DNA of 64,000 nucleotides, taken from Sporosarcina sp. 6E9. GTDB taxonomy: Bacteria; Bacillota; Bacilli; Bacillales_A; Planococcaceae. The notes below the pieces were generated by a model. It ran no database searches, was not told the origin of the DNA, and saw nothing but the letters and a program-made list of their open reading frames with translations. The stretch spans positions 1 through 64,000 of the forward strand of contig NZ_JAGEMN010000007.1 in assembly GCF_017921835.1 (NCBI RefSeq). The letters run 5' to 3'. Both the position numbers and the translations under genes were made by a program. This document shows positions 18,574-28,029 of this stretch, in pieces (the first letter of the stretch is position 1; each line of letters opens with the position of its first letter).

Positions 18574-20376
18574 ATGAAACCGATGCTTTTAACTTCAGCA
18601 AATGAGATTCCTGTTGGCGATGAATGGCTTTATGAAGTAAAATACGACGGTTTTCGCTGTATTTTAGTTTGGGATGAAAAGTCCCCCACTTTTGTTAGTA
18701 GAAATGGCAATGACCTGACTCACCTGTTTCCCGAAATCACTCAATTTTACGCTAATATATATGAAAAATTTGTACCTTTTCTTCCGCTAACTGCGGATGG
18801 TGAATTGGTACATTTAGTCAATGCTTATAAAAGTGATTTTTCAATCGTTCAATCACGCGGCAGAATGCGCAATGGAAATGTCATTTCAAAACATGCCAAA
18901 AATCAACCTTGCAGTTATATTATGTTCGATTTGCTTCGAATTAAAGGTGAGGATTTGACGAATTTTCCTTTGTCGTCCCGGAAATACGAACTCCATAAGC
19001 TATTACAATCAATCGGAGAAATCGAAGTCATAAATGTCTACGAAGATGCCGATACAGTGTGGAATCTTGCAGAAGTAAATAACTCGGAAGGTATTGTTGC
19101 AAAAAGAAAAACGAGTGATTGGATAAGCGGACAGCGGACAAATCAATGGTTAAAAATTAAAAACTGGAGATATGTAACTGTCGTGCTGACGAAATATAAT
19201 CAGGAAAATGGCTTTTTTCACGGGTCAGTATACAAGGCGGATAGCTTGGTGGAAATGACTGTTTTTCGACACGGGTTAACGGATGAAGAAAGAAGGACTT
19301 TGGTTGATTTTATTCAAACGAATGGCACGAAGGTATCAGCAGATCATTGGGAATTGTCCCCGTCCATTTGCGTTGATATCGCCTGCATCGATTTTGACGG
19401 AAAAAAATTGAGGGAGCCTAGATTTTATAAATTCAATTTTGATATTGAGCCGGGACAGGTGAACTGGAGAAACATGCAAAAGCAACTACATCCAATACCG
19501 CCGTCAGTTCAAATAACTCATCCTGAAAAGCCTGTTTGGCCAGCTATCGACATTAAAAAAGATGATTACTTATTTTACTTGCAGCAGATAGCCCCCCACT
19601 TTCTTCCTTTTCTGCACGACCGTCTTTTGACCGCAATCCGTTTCCCTCACGGCGCGCCAGGAGAAAGCTTTTACCAGAAAAACGCACCCGATTATATACC
19701 TGACTTTATGACAACTAAACAGCAGGAAGATATTCGTTATATTGTCTGCAACGATCTTCAATCTTTATTGTGGTTAGGAAATCAGCTCGCGCTTGAGTTT
19801 CATATTCCGTTTCAAACAACGAATACGAAATTCCCTACTGAAATTGTATTCGATTTAGATCCTCCTTCAATAAGTTCATTTACATTGGCAATAGAGGCGG
19901 CGTTGAAAATGAAGGCCATATTCGATCAGTTCAACCTTCATACCTATGTTAAAACTTCCGGCGGCAAGGGACTTCACCTGTATATTCCATTGCCGAAGGA
20001 CACTTTCACCTACGAAGAAACACGGATATTCACAGAGTTTGTCTGTCGTTTCTTATGTGACCAAGAACCTGAGCGTTTCACCATCGAACGGTTAAAGAAA
20101 AATCGGAATAATAAATTATACTTAGATTATGTTCAACATGCAGAAGGGAAAACAATTATCGCTCCGTATTCTCCTAGAGGCAATGCACAAGGTATTATCG
20201 CTACGCCACTATTCTGGGAGGAGGTAAATGACCAGCTACAGCCAACATTATTTCAGATCCCTGCCGTTTTAGATCGAATTAAAAATCAAGGCGATCCTTT
20301 GAAAAACTTTCGACAGATGGGTGAGAAACAAAAATTCCACGACGTCCTTATTCAGCTACGGAAATTGCTGGATTAA
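18574..20376 (+). CDS. ligD: ATP-dependent DNA ligase LigD (ligase plus polymerase domains)
   Basis: The end-joining ligase of 600 residues. The N-terminal ligase domain has the adenylated lysine motif EVKYDGFR (residues 20-27), SEGIVAKR and WLKIKN. The C-terminal primase-polymerase domain has the metal-binding VFDLDPP motif and the TSGGKGLHLYIPL segment. The phosphoesterase domain found in many LigD proteins is absent, as in B. subtilis YkoU. The ATG follows AAGAGGTG. It is divergent from ku. Confidence 0.95.
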   Translation: MKPMLLTSANEIPVGDEWLYEVKYDGFRCILVWDEKSPTFVSRNGNDLTHLFPEITQFYANIYEKFVPFLPLTADGELVHLVNAYKSDFSIVQSRGRMRNGNVISKHAKNQPCSYIMFDLLRIKGEDLTNFPLSSRKYELHKLLQSIGEIEVINVYEDADTVWNLAEVNNSEGIVAKRKTSDWISGQRTNQWLKIKNWRYVTVVLTKYNQENGFFHGSVYKADSLVEMTVFRHGLTDEERRTLVDFIQTNGTKVSADHWELSPSICVDIACIDFDGKKLREPRFYKFNFDIEPGQVNWRNMQKQLHPIPPSVQITHPEKPVWPAIDIKKDDYLFYLQQIAPHFLPFLHDRLLTAIRFPHGAPGESFYQKNAPDYIPDFMTTKQQEDIRYIVCNDLQSLLWLGNQLALEFHIPFQTTNTKFPTEIVFDLDPPSISSFTLAIEAALKMKAIFDQFNLHTYVKTSGGKGLHLYIPLPKDTFTYEETRIFTEFVCRFLCDQEPERFTIERLKKNRNNKLYLDYVQHAEGKTIIAPYSPRGNAQGIIATPLFWEEVNDQLQPTLFQIPAVLDRIKNQGDPLKNFRQMGEKQKFHDVLIQLRKLLD

Positions 20377-20378
20377 AA

Positions 20379-20418
20379 AAGAAGTCTTTCAGCGTAGTAA
20401 ATAACTGAAAGACTTCCA
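20379..20418. terminator. Bidirectional terminator between ligD and the dehydrogenase gene
   Basis: Arms GAAGTCTTTCAG and CTGAAAGACTTC form a strong stem with A/T-rich flanks between two convergent genes. Confidence 0.85.
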
Positions 20419-20425
20419 TTCAGAT

Positions 20426-21496
20426 TTAATCCGACGACTTTAATAACTCAATAAAACGTTCACCAAGTTCACTTGTTGAAGCGGTTCCGCCCAAATCTGG
20501 CGTCAAGTTATCTTTTTCAGTCAAAATAAGCTCCAAGGTTGAAAGAATACGCTTTCCCCATTGTTCTTCTCCGAAAAAGTCCATCATCTGACTTATCGAC
20601 CAAATTGCGGCGAGCGGGTTCGCAATGCCTTTACCTGCAATATCCGGTGCGGATCCATGAACCGGCTCGAACATTGAGGGATATTTCCGTTCTGGATTGA
20701 CATTCGCTCCCGTCGCAAGCCCCATGCCGCCGGTTATCGCCGCCCCGATATCCGTTAGAATATCTCCAAATAAATTAGACGTGACTACTACTTCAAATCG
20801 TTCGGGTTCCGCAACAAAATATAAACTTGCTGCGTCCACTAAATAGGAATACGTTTGAACATCAGGATACTCTAAGCCGACTTCTTCAAATACTTCATCC
20901 CAAAAAACCATCGAATAATTTAATGCATTCGCTTTACTAATACTCGTCAAGGTTCGATTAGACTTTTGCGCTTCTTCATATGCATAGCGAATAATACGCT
21001 CCGTTCCTTTTCGAGAAAATACGCCAGTTTGAAGTACAACTTCTTCCGGCTTTCCTTTATATAGCCAGTCCCCAGCCCCTGCATATTCACCTTCGCTATT
21101 TTCTCGAATCACAAGAAAATCAATCTCTTCTCGCGTTTTGTTTTTTAACGGCGTCAAGGTAGGATTTAACAGTGTTATCGGTCGAATATTTACATATTGG
21201 TCGAATTCTTTTCGAATACGAAGGAGCAAATCCCATAAAGATATGTGATCAGGAACGCCGGGATAACCAACAGCACCAAGGTAAATGGCATCAAAAGATT
21301 TTAATTGTTCGATTCCGTCATCTGCCATCATTTTCCCTGTTTCTAAATAATATTCGCAGCCCCAAGGAAATTCAGTGAACTCGAAAGTGATAGTGGGATC
21401 AAGCTGCTCAATCGCCTTTAAAACTTTCGTACCTTCTGCAACAACTTCTGGACCTATCCCATCTCCAGGTATAAGCGCAATTTTAAATCGTTTCAT
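20426..21496 (-). CDS. Tartrate/D-malate dehydrogenase-like oxidoreductase (YcsA type)
   Basis: An NAD-dependent decarboxylating dehydrogenase of the isocitrate/isopropylmalate family, about 356 residues. The family signature NLFGDILTDIGAAITGGMGLA and the N-terminal ALIPGDGIGPEV are intact. The substrate loop (LLLRIRKEFDQYVNIRP) is of the tartrate/D-malate group rather than the LeuB group. The start at 21496 gives the normal MKRFKIALIPG after an AGGTGG box. It is monocistronic. Substrate remains unproven. Confidence 0.82.
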   Translation of the reverse strand: MKRFKIALIPGDGIGPEVVAEGTKVLKAIEQLDPTITFEFTEFPWGCEYYLETGKMMADDGIEQLKSFDAIYLGAVGYPGVPDHISLWDLLLRIRKEFDQYVNIRPITLLNPTLTPLKNKTREEIDFLVIRENSEGEYAGAGDWLYKGKPEEVVLQTGVFSRKGTERIIRYAYEEAQKSNRTLTSISKANALNYSMVFWDEVFEEVGLEYPDVQTYSYLVDAASLYFVAEPERFEVVVTSNLFGDILTDIGAAITGGMGLATGANVNPERKYPSMFEPVHGSAPDIAGKGIANPLAAIWSISQMMDFFGEEQWGKRILSTLELILTEKDNLTPDLGGTASTSELGERFIELLKSSD

Positions 21497-21652
21497 CATT
21501 TCCACCTATTTTCTATGTATTTATATCGAATCCGTCATTTAAGCTTACATGAAATTATGTTGCTATTGTAAACAATACTGGATATAAATGATTCATTTCC
21601 TTTCCAACGGGTATTTTGTTACTAGCATACTTTTGATTGGAAGGAGATTAAA

Positions 21653-22294
21653 ATGTTTGGACTTTCTGATTTACTCGCCTTAATCATTTCAGCATTTATT
21701 ATTCTACCAGTTGTGTCATTCATTAGAGAATCTGGTTACTTTATAGTCGGCGGTATTTTCGGCGTGAAAAACCCTAGATTGACGATTGGTTCAGGTCCTC
21801 GACTATATAAGAAATGGGTATTTGATATTAGAAAACATTATCATCTGTATAGCTGGTTTTCTTATGATGAGTTAAGAAACACAAGCAAATTAGCCTATAT
21901 TGCAATTTATGCTGCACCCATTCTAATCAATATGTCTCTTGCATTAACCCTCAATGCGTTGCTAGCCAATGGGTATCTTGAGGAGTACAAAACATTTTTT
22001 GATCGCTTTGTTTTTTATGCGTTTTATTTTGTGCTATTCGATATAGTTCCGATGTTCACCATAAACGGAAAACCCAATAATGGAATGATTCTTTATGAAA
22101 TGATTCGTTATGGGAAACGTACGGATTTTAATAACGAGCCCTTTATCCCTTCAACAACGGAAGTAGAAGAACAATACATAGCGGCGATGGAAGCAATTAA
22201 AGAACTTGAACAAGAAAAAGAATTAAGGGAACAAGAATTTATTGAAGAAATGAAGGAATTGGATAAAGCGAAAAACAAGGAATTGAAGGAGTAA
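21653..22294 (+). CDS. S2P (M50)-like membrane protein lacking the zinc site
   Basis: A 213-residue membrane protein with about four helices and a charged coiled-coil tail (residues 170-213, rich in E and K). The region after helix 1 reads FGVKNPRLTIGSGPRLYKK, and the late segment reads LFDIVPMFTINGKPNNGMIL. These positions match the site-2 protease family segments that follow the HExxH helix and that normally read NLLPIPPLDGG. Where HExxH should be, the sequence is RESGY, so both zinc-binding histidines are lost. I infer a pseudoprotease; its partner is unknown. The ATG follows GGAAGGAG. Confidence 0.65.
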   Translation: MFGLSDLLALIISAFIILPVVSFIRESGYFIVGGIFGVKNPRLTIGSGPRLYKKWVFDIRKHYHLYSWFSYDELRNTSKLAYIAIYAAPILINMSLALTLNALLANGYLEEYKTFFDRFVFYAFYFVLFDIVPMFTINGKPNNGMILYEMIRYGKRTDFNNEPFIPSTTEVEEQYIAAMEAIKELEQEKELREQEFIEEMKELDKAKNKELKE

Positions 22295-22379
22295 AGATGC
22301 TGTTTATTTCATAGAAGAAGTCTCTATCATTTAACTAGCTTCACTGGAATTCTCAGCATGACCACACACAAATAACTCC

Positions 22380-23300
22380 CTATTCTTTAATAATTTTCCC
22401 TTTATCCGTTCTCAATGTATTATCTTTCGTTCCAATGCCTCTTCGCTTATCGACAAGATTGTCATTTAATAGGACTGTATATTCTCCCCGAGGAATTCCT
22501 TGTAATTCATTTAGGTCAGACACAATCCTAGTAAATATCTCACTATCTGGTTCTGCAGTGGCTTCCGCCATAAATAAATAAACAGTAATTATTGCATACT
22601 TCGTGTCGAATTCATTATGGTGGAAGTATGACATGATATCCTCTTTAGATAGATTGGGATTTTCCAAATACATCTCCAAGATCGTCTCAAAAGTGTCTCC
22701 AACTGTACTCATATAATAGTAGGGCGTCGCAAAACCATCTGCTCTCACATTTTCAACAACTTCCATAGGTCTACCGACAACGGGATATTCTTTTACGAGT
22801 TTATTAAAGTACTCATCTAACTTTTGGAACTTTTGATCAAAAGCCATTGCATAAAGACCGCTTTGTATGGCGTTTTCAACTTGGCCTTCTTGAGACCAAA
22901 CACTATCTGTTTCTACTTCTTTATTTTTAACATCTACTGGGACAATCGCAAATGTGTAGAAATGTGGTTCGCCAACCGACTCCACAAACACAGATACCCC
23001 ATCTGTTGCGCTGACGATATTATGAACTGTCACATCCGATTTGTAGTTTTCCTTAAAATAACCTTGAACTGCTTTTTCGATTTCTTCACGATTATCTTGA
23101 GCAATTTCACCAATTTCTTTTAGACTGCCCCGTAGTTCAAAGCCTTCACCTTTATAATCTTGAATCCTGACAAAGGTTTCTTTTTCATATGTATTTTGCT
23201 CATCTAGATTCTTCGATTCCTCGCCATTTTTACTCCCCATGCTGTCACAACCGCCCAACAAAAGTAATAAAGACAAAAATATATAATAAATTTTATTCAA
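22380..23300 (-). CDS. DUF1672 lipoprotein
   Basis: A secreted lipoprotein of 306 residues. The signal peptide ends in the lipobox LLGGC (Cys at residue 18). The body matches the DUF1672 family of Staphylococcus and Bacillus, with GEGFELRGSLKEIGEIA and the VFVESVGEPHFYTFAIVP block. The function of the family is unknown. It starts at TTG with a GGTGG box at rather long spacing. It is single, between an S2P-like gene and a PH-like membrane protein gene. Confidence 0.82.
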   Translation of the reverse strand: MNKIYYIFLSLLLLLGGCDSMGSKNGEESKNLDEQNTYEKETFVRIQDYKGEGFELRGSLKEIGEIAQDNREEIEKAVQGYFKENYKSDVTVHNIVSATDGVSVFVESVGEPHFYTFAIVPVDVKNKEVETDSVWSQEGQVENAIQSGLYAMAFDQKFQKLDEYFNKLVKEYPVVGRPMEVVENVRADGFATPYYYMSTVGDTFETILEMYLENPNLSKEDIMSYFHHNEFDTKYAIITVYLFMAEATAEPDSEIFTRIVSDLNELQGIPRGEYTVLLNDNLVDKRRGIGTKDNTLRTDKGKIIKE

Positions 23301-23574
23301 TGGAGCATAGCCACCTTTTTAGTATTAATAGTGCTTTGCATTAATTGTAATGTTAGTGGAAGACTTTGTGAACTGAAAACGAATTGCGATTCTTTATTCA
23401 CTCTGATGCAGAGATTTCGACTGATTTTATACTGCGTCTTAACCTCTAATTAACCTTCAGTTGTTATATTGTCGTTGCATGAGAAATATTTGAGAAGGGG
23501 TATGGTGTAAATTCTACTATATTCATTTTTTGATGTTTCAAGGCTACAAAAAAAATAGGATGGGAGTGTTTAAT

Positions 23575-24081
23575 ATGCAACCACAAATATTCAAGGCGAA
23601 TTTATTGGTTTCCGTTGTAATTCCAATAATTATTGCTGTAGTAATCGTAGCCCTTTATTTCACAAACGAATCTATGCCCGCATGGACATTACTACTATTA
23701 ATCGTTCCAGTCATCTTCAGTGCTGCTCAACTAAAAACTAAACTAGTAATCGAGAAAGATCTTTTGCGCTATGAAAAACTATTTGGAGGTAACGAAGTCT
23801 CATTAAATAATGTTTCTGAAATTGTTACGAGAGAGGTAGAAACAATTGTAGAGCGAAACCAACAACATGACAATCATCATGTAAGACCAAGTGGACTAAG
23901 TTTCAGCTCAAATCAGATGAATCCCGTAAACCAGGAGCGTAAAGTTGAAAGATTAGTATATGTATTGGACGCATCTGGAAGAACCCACTTTTCTTTTCCA
24001 GCTGGTTTAATTGGTTTTAAGAATCGACAAAACTTCATAGATGCTGTGAATGCCGCTAACCCAAACATTACGGTTAGTTAA
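23575..24081 (+). CDS. Membrane protein with PH-like domain
   Basis: A 168-residue protein with two close N-terminal membrane helices (residues 8-50). A cytosolic beta-rich domain follows (KTKLVIEKDLLRYEKLFGG, then SFPAGLIGFKNRQNFIDAVN) that resembles the bacterial PH domain of YdbT-like proteins. A glutamine/histidine-rich insert (residues 95-115) interrupts the domain. The ATG at 23575 follows GATGGGAGTG. Function unknown. Confidence 0.7.
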   Translation: MQPQIFKANLLVSVVIPIIIAVVIVALYFTNESMPAWTLLLLIVPVIFSAAQLKTKLVIEKDLLRYEKLFGGNEVSLNNVSEIVTREVETIVERNQQHDNHHVRPSGLSFSSNQMNPVNQERKVERLVYVLDASGRTHFSFPAGLIGFKNRQNFIDAVNAANPNITVS

Positions 24082-24089
24082 TAACAAAT

Positions 24090-24129
24090 TGGAAGGATGG
24101 CAAGTTATATTAAACTTGTCATCCTTCCA
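24090..24129 (+). terminator. Terminator after the PH-like gene
   Basis: The stem GGAAGGATGGCAAGT / ACTTGTCATCCTTCC with ATTTATTT follows the stop and precedes the convergent YpfJ gene. Confidence 0.85.
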
Positions 24130-24144
24130 TTTATTTAAAGCTAA

Positions 24145-24990
24145 TTACTTAATGCCGGTCCCTTCAAATGTGTTGCCATCCTTTATTGTTCCGATATCGA
24201 ATCCTTTATAAAACCAACTTTTCCGTTGTTTAGATGTCCCATGAGTGAAACTTTCAGGAACAACGTAACCTTGGGATCGCTTTTGAATTGTGTCATCACC
24301 GACTGCACTTGCCGCGGTCAATGCTTCTTCCAAATCCCCTTCCTCCAGTAAATCCATTCCTTGTGCATGATGAGCCCATACGCCAGCGTAATAATCGGCT
24401 TGTAGCTCTAGCTTTACGGAATACTTATTGAATTCTTCTTTGCTTAAACGCTGTCGCAAGTCGTTAACCTGTCCGCTTGTCCCTAGCAAAGTTTGAACAT
24501 GATGTCCCACTTCATGCGCAATGACATAAGCCATTGCAAAATCGCCCGGGGCCTGGAACTTGTTCTTCAGTTCTTGATAAAAACTTAAATCGATGTACAG
24601 TTTTTGATCGCCTGGACAATAAAACGGACCGACCGCCGATCCCGCGACACCGCAAGCAGATTGAACACTATCCGAATACAAGACAAGTTTCGGCTCTTTG
24701 TACGTCAAACCTTCCTCTGCAAAAAGACCGCTCCACACTTCCTCAGTGTCAGCTAGCACAACCGATACGAACTCCACCAGCTCTTTCTCTTCTTCTGTTT
24801 CTTCATACGCTACATTTTGATCCGTACCTGTTGCACCTAAATCATTTAAAACTTCCTCAGGATTTCCGCCCATGAATGTTATGATAAGGACGATAATCAA
24901 CCCGCCGATTCCGCCGCCTACGAGTGTCTTACCACCCATTCCGCGCTTGTCTTCGACATTAGCGCTTCCTCTTCTACCTTTATATTTCAT
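24145..24990 (-). CDS. YpfJ-family neutral zinc metallopeptidase
   Basis: A 281-residue protein with one N-terminal membrane anchor (residues 22-42) after a basic stretch, and a large extracytoplasmic domain. The zinc motif AHEVGHHVQ (about residue 165) and a downstream ELQADYYAGVWAHHA supply the ligands. The conserved CGVAGSAVGPFYCPGDQKLYIDLSFY block is typical of YpfJ (DUF2036-type) proteins. The ATG follows GGAGGGATCAT. Substrates are unknown. Confidence 0.9.
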   Translation of the reverse strand: MKYKGRRGSANVEDKRGMGGKTLVGGGIGGLIIVLIITFMGGNPEEVLNDLGATGTDQNVAYEETEEEKELVEFVSVVLADTEEVWSGLFAEEGLTYKEPKLVLYSDSVQSACGVAGSAVGPFYCPGDQKLYIDLSFYQELKNKFQAPGDFAMAYVIAHEVGHHVQTLLGTSGQVNDLRQRLSKEEFNKYSVKLELQADYYAGVWAHHAQGMDLLEEGDLEEALTAASAVGDDTIQKRSQGYVVPESFTHGTSKQRKSWFYKGFDIGTIKDGNTFEGTGIK

Positions 24991-25097
24991 TATGATCCCT
25001 CCAAAAATACTGCCTCAAGTTTCGGTAATCCTGGTATACCCTTTTTCTTGAGAAATAGTGCATTTTAAGGCCCACATAAAACTGAAAATAGAGTAGA

Positions 25098-25137
25098 AAA
25101 GGTCTTCCCCCAGTTAAGTAAACTGTTGGAAGACCTT
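25098..25137 (-). terminator. Terminator after the YdhR-like gene
   Basis: Arms AAGGTCTTCC and GGAAGACCTT form a stem on the minus strand followed by TTTTCT, next to the stop at 25140. Confidence 0.8.
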
Positions 25138-25139
25138 GA

Positions 25140-25445
25140 TTATTTAATGGGTGCGTTATTAATAAGGGATAATGCTTCGTTCACTTCTAAAATCTTACCG
25201 CGAATATCGGTAATCCCAAAACTTGTTAGACGATCCGAATGCATAGCTAAATATTTTTCAGCATCCTCTTTTGTTTCGAATAAGTAAATCCCGCCAGCTT
25301 CTTTAGCAGCTGGATCCTCTGTCCAAATCTTCCAAATCACACCTGACTCATTGTTGATACTTTTGGCTAAATCAGCAAACCCCGTTGACATTTCCTCACC
25401 GAACGGTCCATCCATTTTAAAATCTACTTGTAATAAATAATTAAT
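25140..25445 (-). CDS. YdhR-family putative monooxygenase, probable ATT start
   Basis: A 101-residue dimeric alpha-beta barrel protein of the YdhR family, with WKIWTEDPAAKEAGGIYLFETKEDAEKYL as its recognisable core. The function in the family is not settled. An ATG at 25466 has no ribosome binding site. A strong AAAGGAG lies inside that longer frame, exactly 8 nt before an ATT at 25445, which would give the N-terminus (M)NYLLQVDFKMDGPFG. I therefore propose ATT as the start; ATC one codon earlier would be 5 nt away. Confidence 0.75.
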   Translation of the reverse strand: MNYLLQVDFKMDGPFGEEMSTGFADLAKSINNESGVIWKIWTEDPAAKEAGGIYLFETKEDAEKYLAMHSDRLTSFGITDIRGKILEVNEALSLINNAPIK

Positions 25446-25673
25446 GATTACCACTCCTTTAGGCATTAATTGTATTTATAATAGCATCCAGACAAGAACA
25501 ATACTTACTTTAGCACTTGCCGTGCAGTTAGCTATTAGTGGATCATACTTCATGATTTTCCCATTCTCATTTTGTGTATACATAAATGGATTCATACAGA
25601 TAATACAATATTAGATACAATTGTCCGCCTAAATAATTATATGCCCTTAAAATTTAATAAAGGGGTAAAGTAG

Positions 25674-26627
25674 ATGAAAATTCGGTTTGGCTATGTAGCA
25701 AACGCAGTCGGTTTATGGGATGCAAGTCCATCCAAAACGTTAACATTCACACGGTATTCAACACTTCCCGAATGCGAAAGAATGGAACAGTTAAAATCTT
25801 TAACTGCACAAAATTTAGCGCACACAAAAAGGATTTTGTATTATAATATCGCGCATGAAATTGAAGTATATAGATTTTCAAGCTCACTTGTTCCATTAGC
25901 AACCCATCCGGAAGTCATGTGGGATTTTTTAACGCCATTCAAAAATGAATGGAAAGAAATTGGAGATTTAATCAAAAAATATAATCTTAGAGTCAGTTTT
26001 CACCCGAATCATTTTACACTTTTCACCAGCCCACGAGAAGAAGTAACAACGAACGCAGTAACAAGTATGGAATATCATTTTAAGATGCTGAGCGCAATGA
26101 ATGCCCTTGATACAGGATTAATTAATATTCATGTTGGCGGAGCCTATGGCGACAAAACTAAATCGTTAGAGCGATTCCATCAGAACCTCAAAAAATTGCC
26201 CAAAAAAATTAAGAAGCATATGACGTTAGAAAATGATGATAAAACATATGATCTTTTGGAAACACTCACTGCTTGTGAAAAAGAAAAAATGCCAATGGTA
26301 TTCGATTATCATCACTATGTGGCGAATAGCGGCGAAATTGACCTGCCACTTTACTTATCTCGAATATTTGAGACTTGGCGTAATACTAAAGTTGTACCAA
26401 AAGTCCATATATCTTCACCTAAATCTGAACAAGCCTTTCGTGCCCATGCGGACTATATTTCTTTGGACTTTGTCCTCCCCTTCTTAAAGATTGCAAAAGA
26501 GCTCAATCAGGACTTTGACATCATGATAGAAGCTAAACAGAAGAACCTTGCTATGTTGCAACTTATAGAAGAGACAGCTGCAATTCGCGGTGTCAAACGC
26601 ATATCAAGTTCATCTGTTGAATGGTAA
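25674..26627 (+). CDS. uvsE: UV damage endonuclease UvsE, copy 1
   Basis: A TIM-barrel endonuclease that nicks 5' to UV photoproducts, a repair route independent of UvrABC. The 317-residue protein keeps the metal-binding set of the family: [47 protein letters not shown] and MIEAK. The ATG follows AAAGGGG. A second full-length uvsE starts 38 nt downstream, so the two form an operon. Confidence 0.93.
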   Translation: MKIRFGYVANAVGLWDASPSKTLTFTRYSTLPECERMEQLKSLTAQNLAHTKRILYYNIAHEIEVYRFSSSLVPLATHPEVMWDFLTPFKNEWKEIGDLIKKYNLRVSFHPNHFTLFTSPREEVTTNAVTSMEYHFKMLSAMNALDTGLINIHVGGAYGDKTKSLERFHQNLKKLPKKIKKHMTLENDDKTYDLLETLTACEKEKMPMVFDYHHYVANSGEIDLPLYLSRIFETWRNTKVVPKVHISSPKSEQAFRAHADYISLDFVLPFLKIAKELNQDFDIMIEAKQKNLAMLQLIEETAAIRGVKRISSSSVEW

Positions 26628-26665
26628 CCGTAAAATTAGAATGAAAAACTATTGAGGTGGAATAA

Positions 26666-27631
26666 ATGACGATTGTACGTCTTGGTTATGTCGCAATGAG
26701 TATGGAACTTAAAAATGCATCCCCGTCCCAAACCATGACATTTACTCAATTCCAAAAGATTGAGGACCGGGAAGCTGCCATCCGAAAATTAGAGCGTATT
26801 GCACTTTCGAATTTGCACAACACATTAAGGCTATTAAAACATAATGCAGCGTCTGCCATTCGCTTTTATCGATTAACTTCTCGTCTTATCCCATTAGCAA
26901 ACCACGAGGAGCTTCTTGATTGGAATTATATCAAACCATTAAAAGAGACACTTCGTGAGATTGGAGATTTCGCAAAAAAACATCAGATTAGAGTTGATTT
27001 TCACCCAGATCACTTTGTCCTCATTAATTCTAAGCAGAAGCATATCTTGAAAAATTCAATAAGCACCTTAAAGCTACATTACCTATTATTAAAGGCGATG
27101 GGCATTGACCCAACTCACCGCTGTGTCATGCATGTTGGCGGTAATTATAAAGATACCGAAATGTCACTTGAACGCTTTGTAGATAATTGGATGAGGGTCC
27201 CGAAACAGATTCAAAATACGATCATGCTTGAAAACGATGATACTTCTTTTACGTTAGAAGATACGCTTTACTTATGTGAAAAACTGGATATACCGCTAGT
27301 TTTTGATTATCATCACCATCTTGCCCATCATCAGGATGCCAATTGGGAAAACAACTGGAATAGAGTGGTGCAGACTTGGATTCATTCTCCACTTCCAATA
27401 AAAATGCATATATCAAGTCCTAAAAGTGAGGAAGCATTTCGCCATCATTCAGATTACATAGACGTCGATATGTTTTTTAAATTCCTTAAAGGTATAAAAG
27501 GCAGTGTATCGCAAATTGACTGCATGGTTGAGGCCAAGCGGAAAGATGAAGCACTTTTTAAATTAATGGATGAAGTGAAATCCAGGAAAGACATTGAAAT
27601 GATTGACGGTTCCTCTTTTCTCCTAAAGTAA
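26666..27631 (+). CDS. uvsE: UV damage endonuclease UvsE, copy 2
   Basis: A second UvsE of 321 residues that is clearly divergent from copy 1 (roughly a third to half identical by eye). The metal-binding motifs VDFHPDHF, VMHVGGNYKDT, MLENDD, VFDYHHH, KMHISSPK, HHSDYI and MVEAK are all kept, so it should be active. It follows copy 1 at 38 nt with a GAGGTGG box. A tandem pair suggests an old duplication and perhaps different lesion preferences. Confidence 0.92.
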   Translation: MTIVRLGYVAMSMELKNASPSQTMTFTQFQKIEDREAAIRKLERIALSNLHNTLRLLKHNAASAIRFYRLTSRLIPLANHEELLDWNYIKPLKETLREIGDFAKKHQIRVDFHPDHFVLINSKQKHILKNSISTLKLHYLLLKAMGIDPTHRCVMHVGGNYKDTEMSLERFVDNWMRVPKQIQNTIMLENDDTSFTLEDTLYLCEKLDIPLVFDYHHHLAHHQDANWENNWNRVVQTWIHSPLPIKMHISSPKSEEAFRHHSDYIDVDMFFKFLKGIKGSVSQIDCMVEAKRKDEALFKLMDEVKSRKDIEMIDGSSFLLK

Positions 27632-27646
27632 ATGACAACTCACTAA

Positions 27647-27690
27647 AAAAAGAGCACTAATTTCTCTTTATAGAAATTAGCACTCTTTTG
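27647..27690. terminator. Bidirectional terminator after uvsE copy 2
   Basis: A near-perfect stem (AAAGAGCACTAATTTCT with AGAAATTAGCACTCTTT, two central mismatches) between A and T runs. It overlaps the 3' end of the small convergent gene at 27677. Confidence 0.8.
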
Positions 27691-27889
27691 GTGGTTGGCA
27701 TACGTCACATTTGCGTTGATTTTTATTGTTAAATTTCGTAAATGTTTTCTCAAAATTGTTACCGCATGCACATTCAAATAGTAACTTTTGAGAAAATCCA
27801 CGATATTCCGTCGTTAACAATTTACTATCTGAATTGTTCTCTACAAATTCTTTGATTTTAGCAATCGTCCATCGTTTGTTAATTCTCAA
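27677..27889 (-). CDS. Small Cys-rich protein, phage/homing-endonuclease-associated type
   Basis: A 70-residue protein with RWTIAKIKEFVENNSDSKLLTTEY followed by a CACGNNFE knuckle and a CDVCQ pair, so a small zinc ribbon is likely. This N-terminal module is common in front of HNH or homing-type nucleases in Gram-positive phages, but here nothing follows the ribbon. It may be a stand-alone DNA-binding domain or a remnant. It starts at a TTG only about 3 nt after GGAGG, which is unusually close. Confidence 0.6.
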   Translation of the reverse strand: MRINKRWTIAKIKEFVENNSDSKLLTTEYRGFSQKLLFECACGNNFEKTFTKFNNKNQRKCDVCQPPKEC

Positions 27890-27991
27890 GCACCTCCATA
27901 TTTTACCGCTAGGCAGATCAATGTCTAATTATCCTAAGCTCCTCATGATAACATGAGTCGGCATATAATTAAATAGATGACCATTAAAATG

Positions 27992-28023
27992 AAAAATCCA
28001 CAGCTGAATCGCTGTGGATTTTT
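27992..28023 (-). terminator. Terminator after the RND gene
   Basis: A 13-bp perfect stem AAAAATCCACAGC / GCTGTGGATTTTT with a 6-nt loop lies directly past the stop of the RND exporter gene. Confidence 0.92.
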
Positions 28024-28029
28024 CATTTA

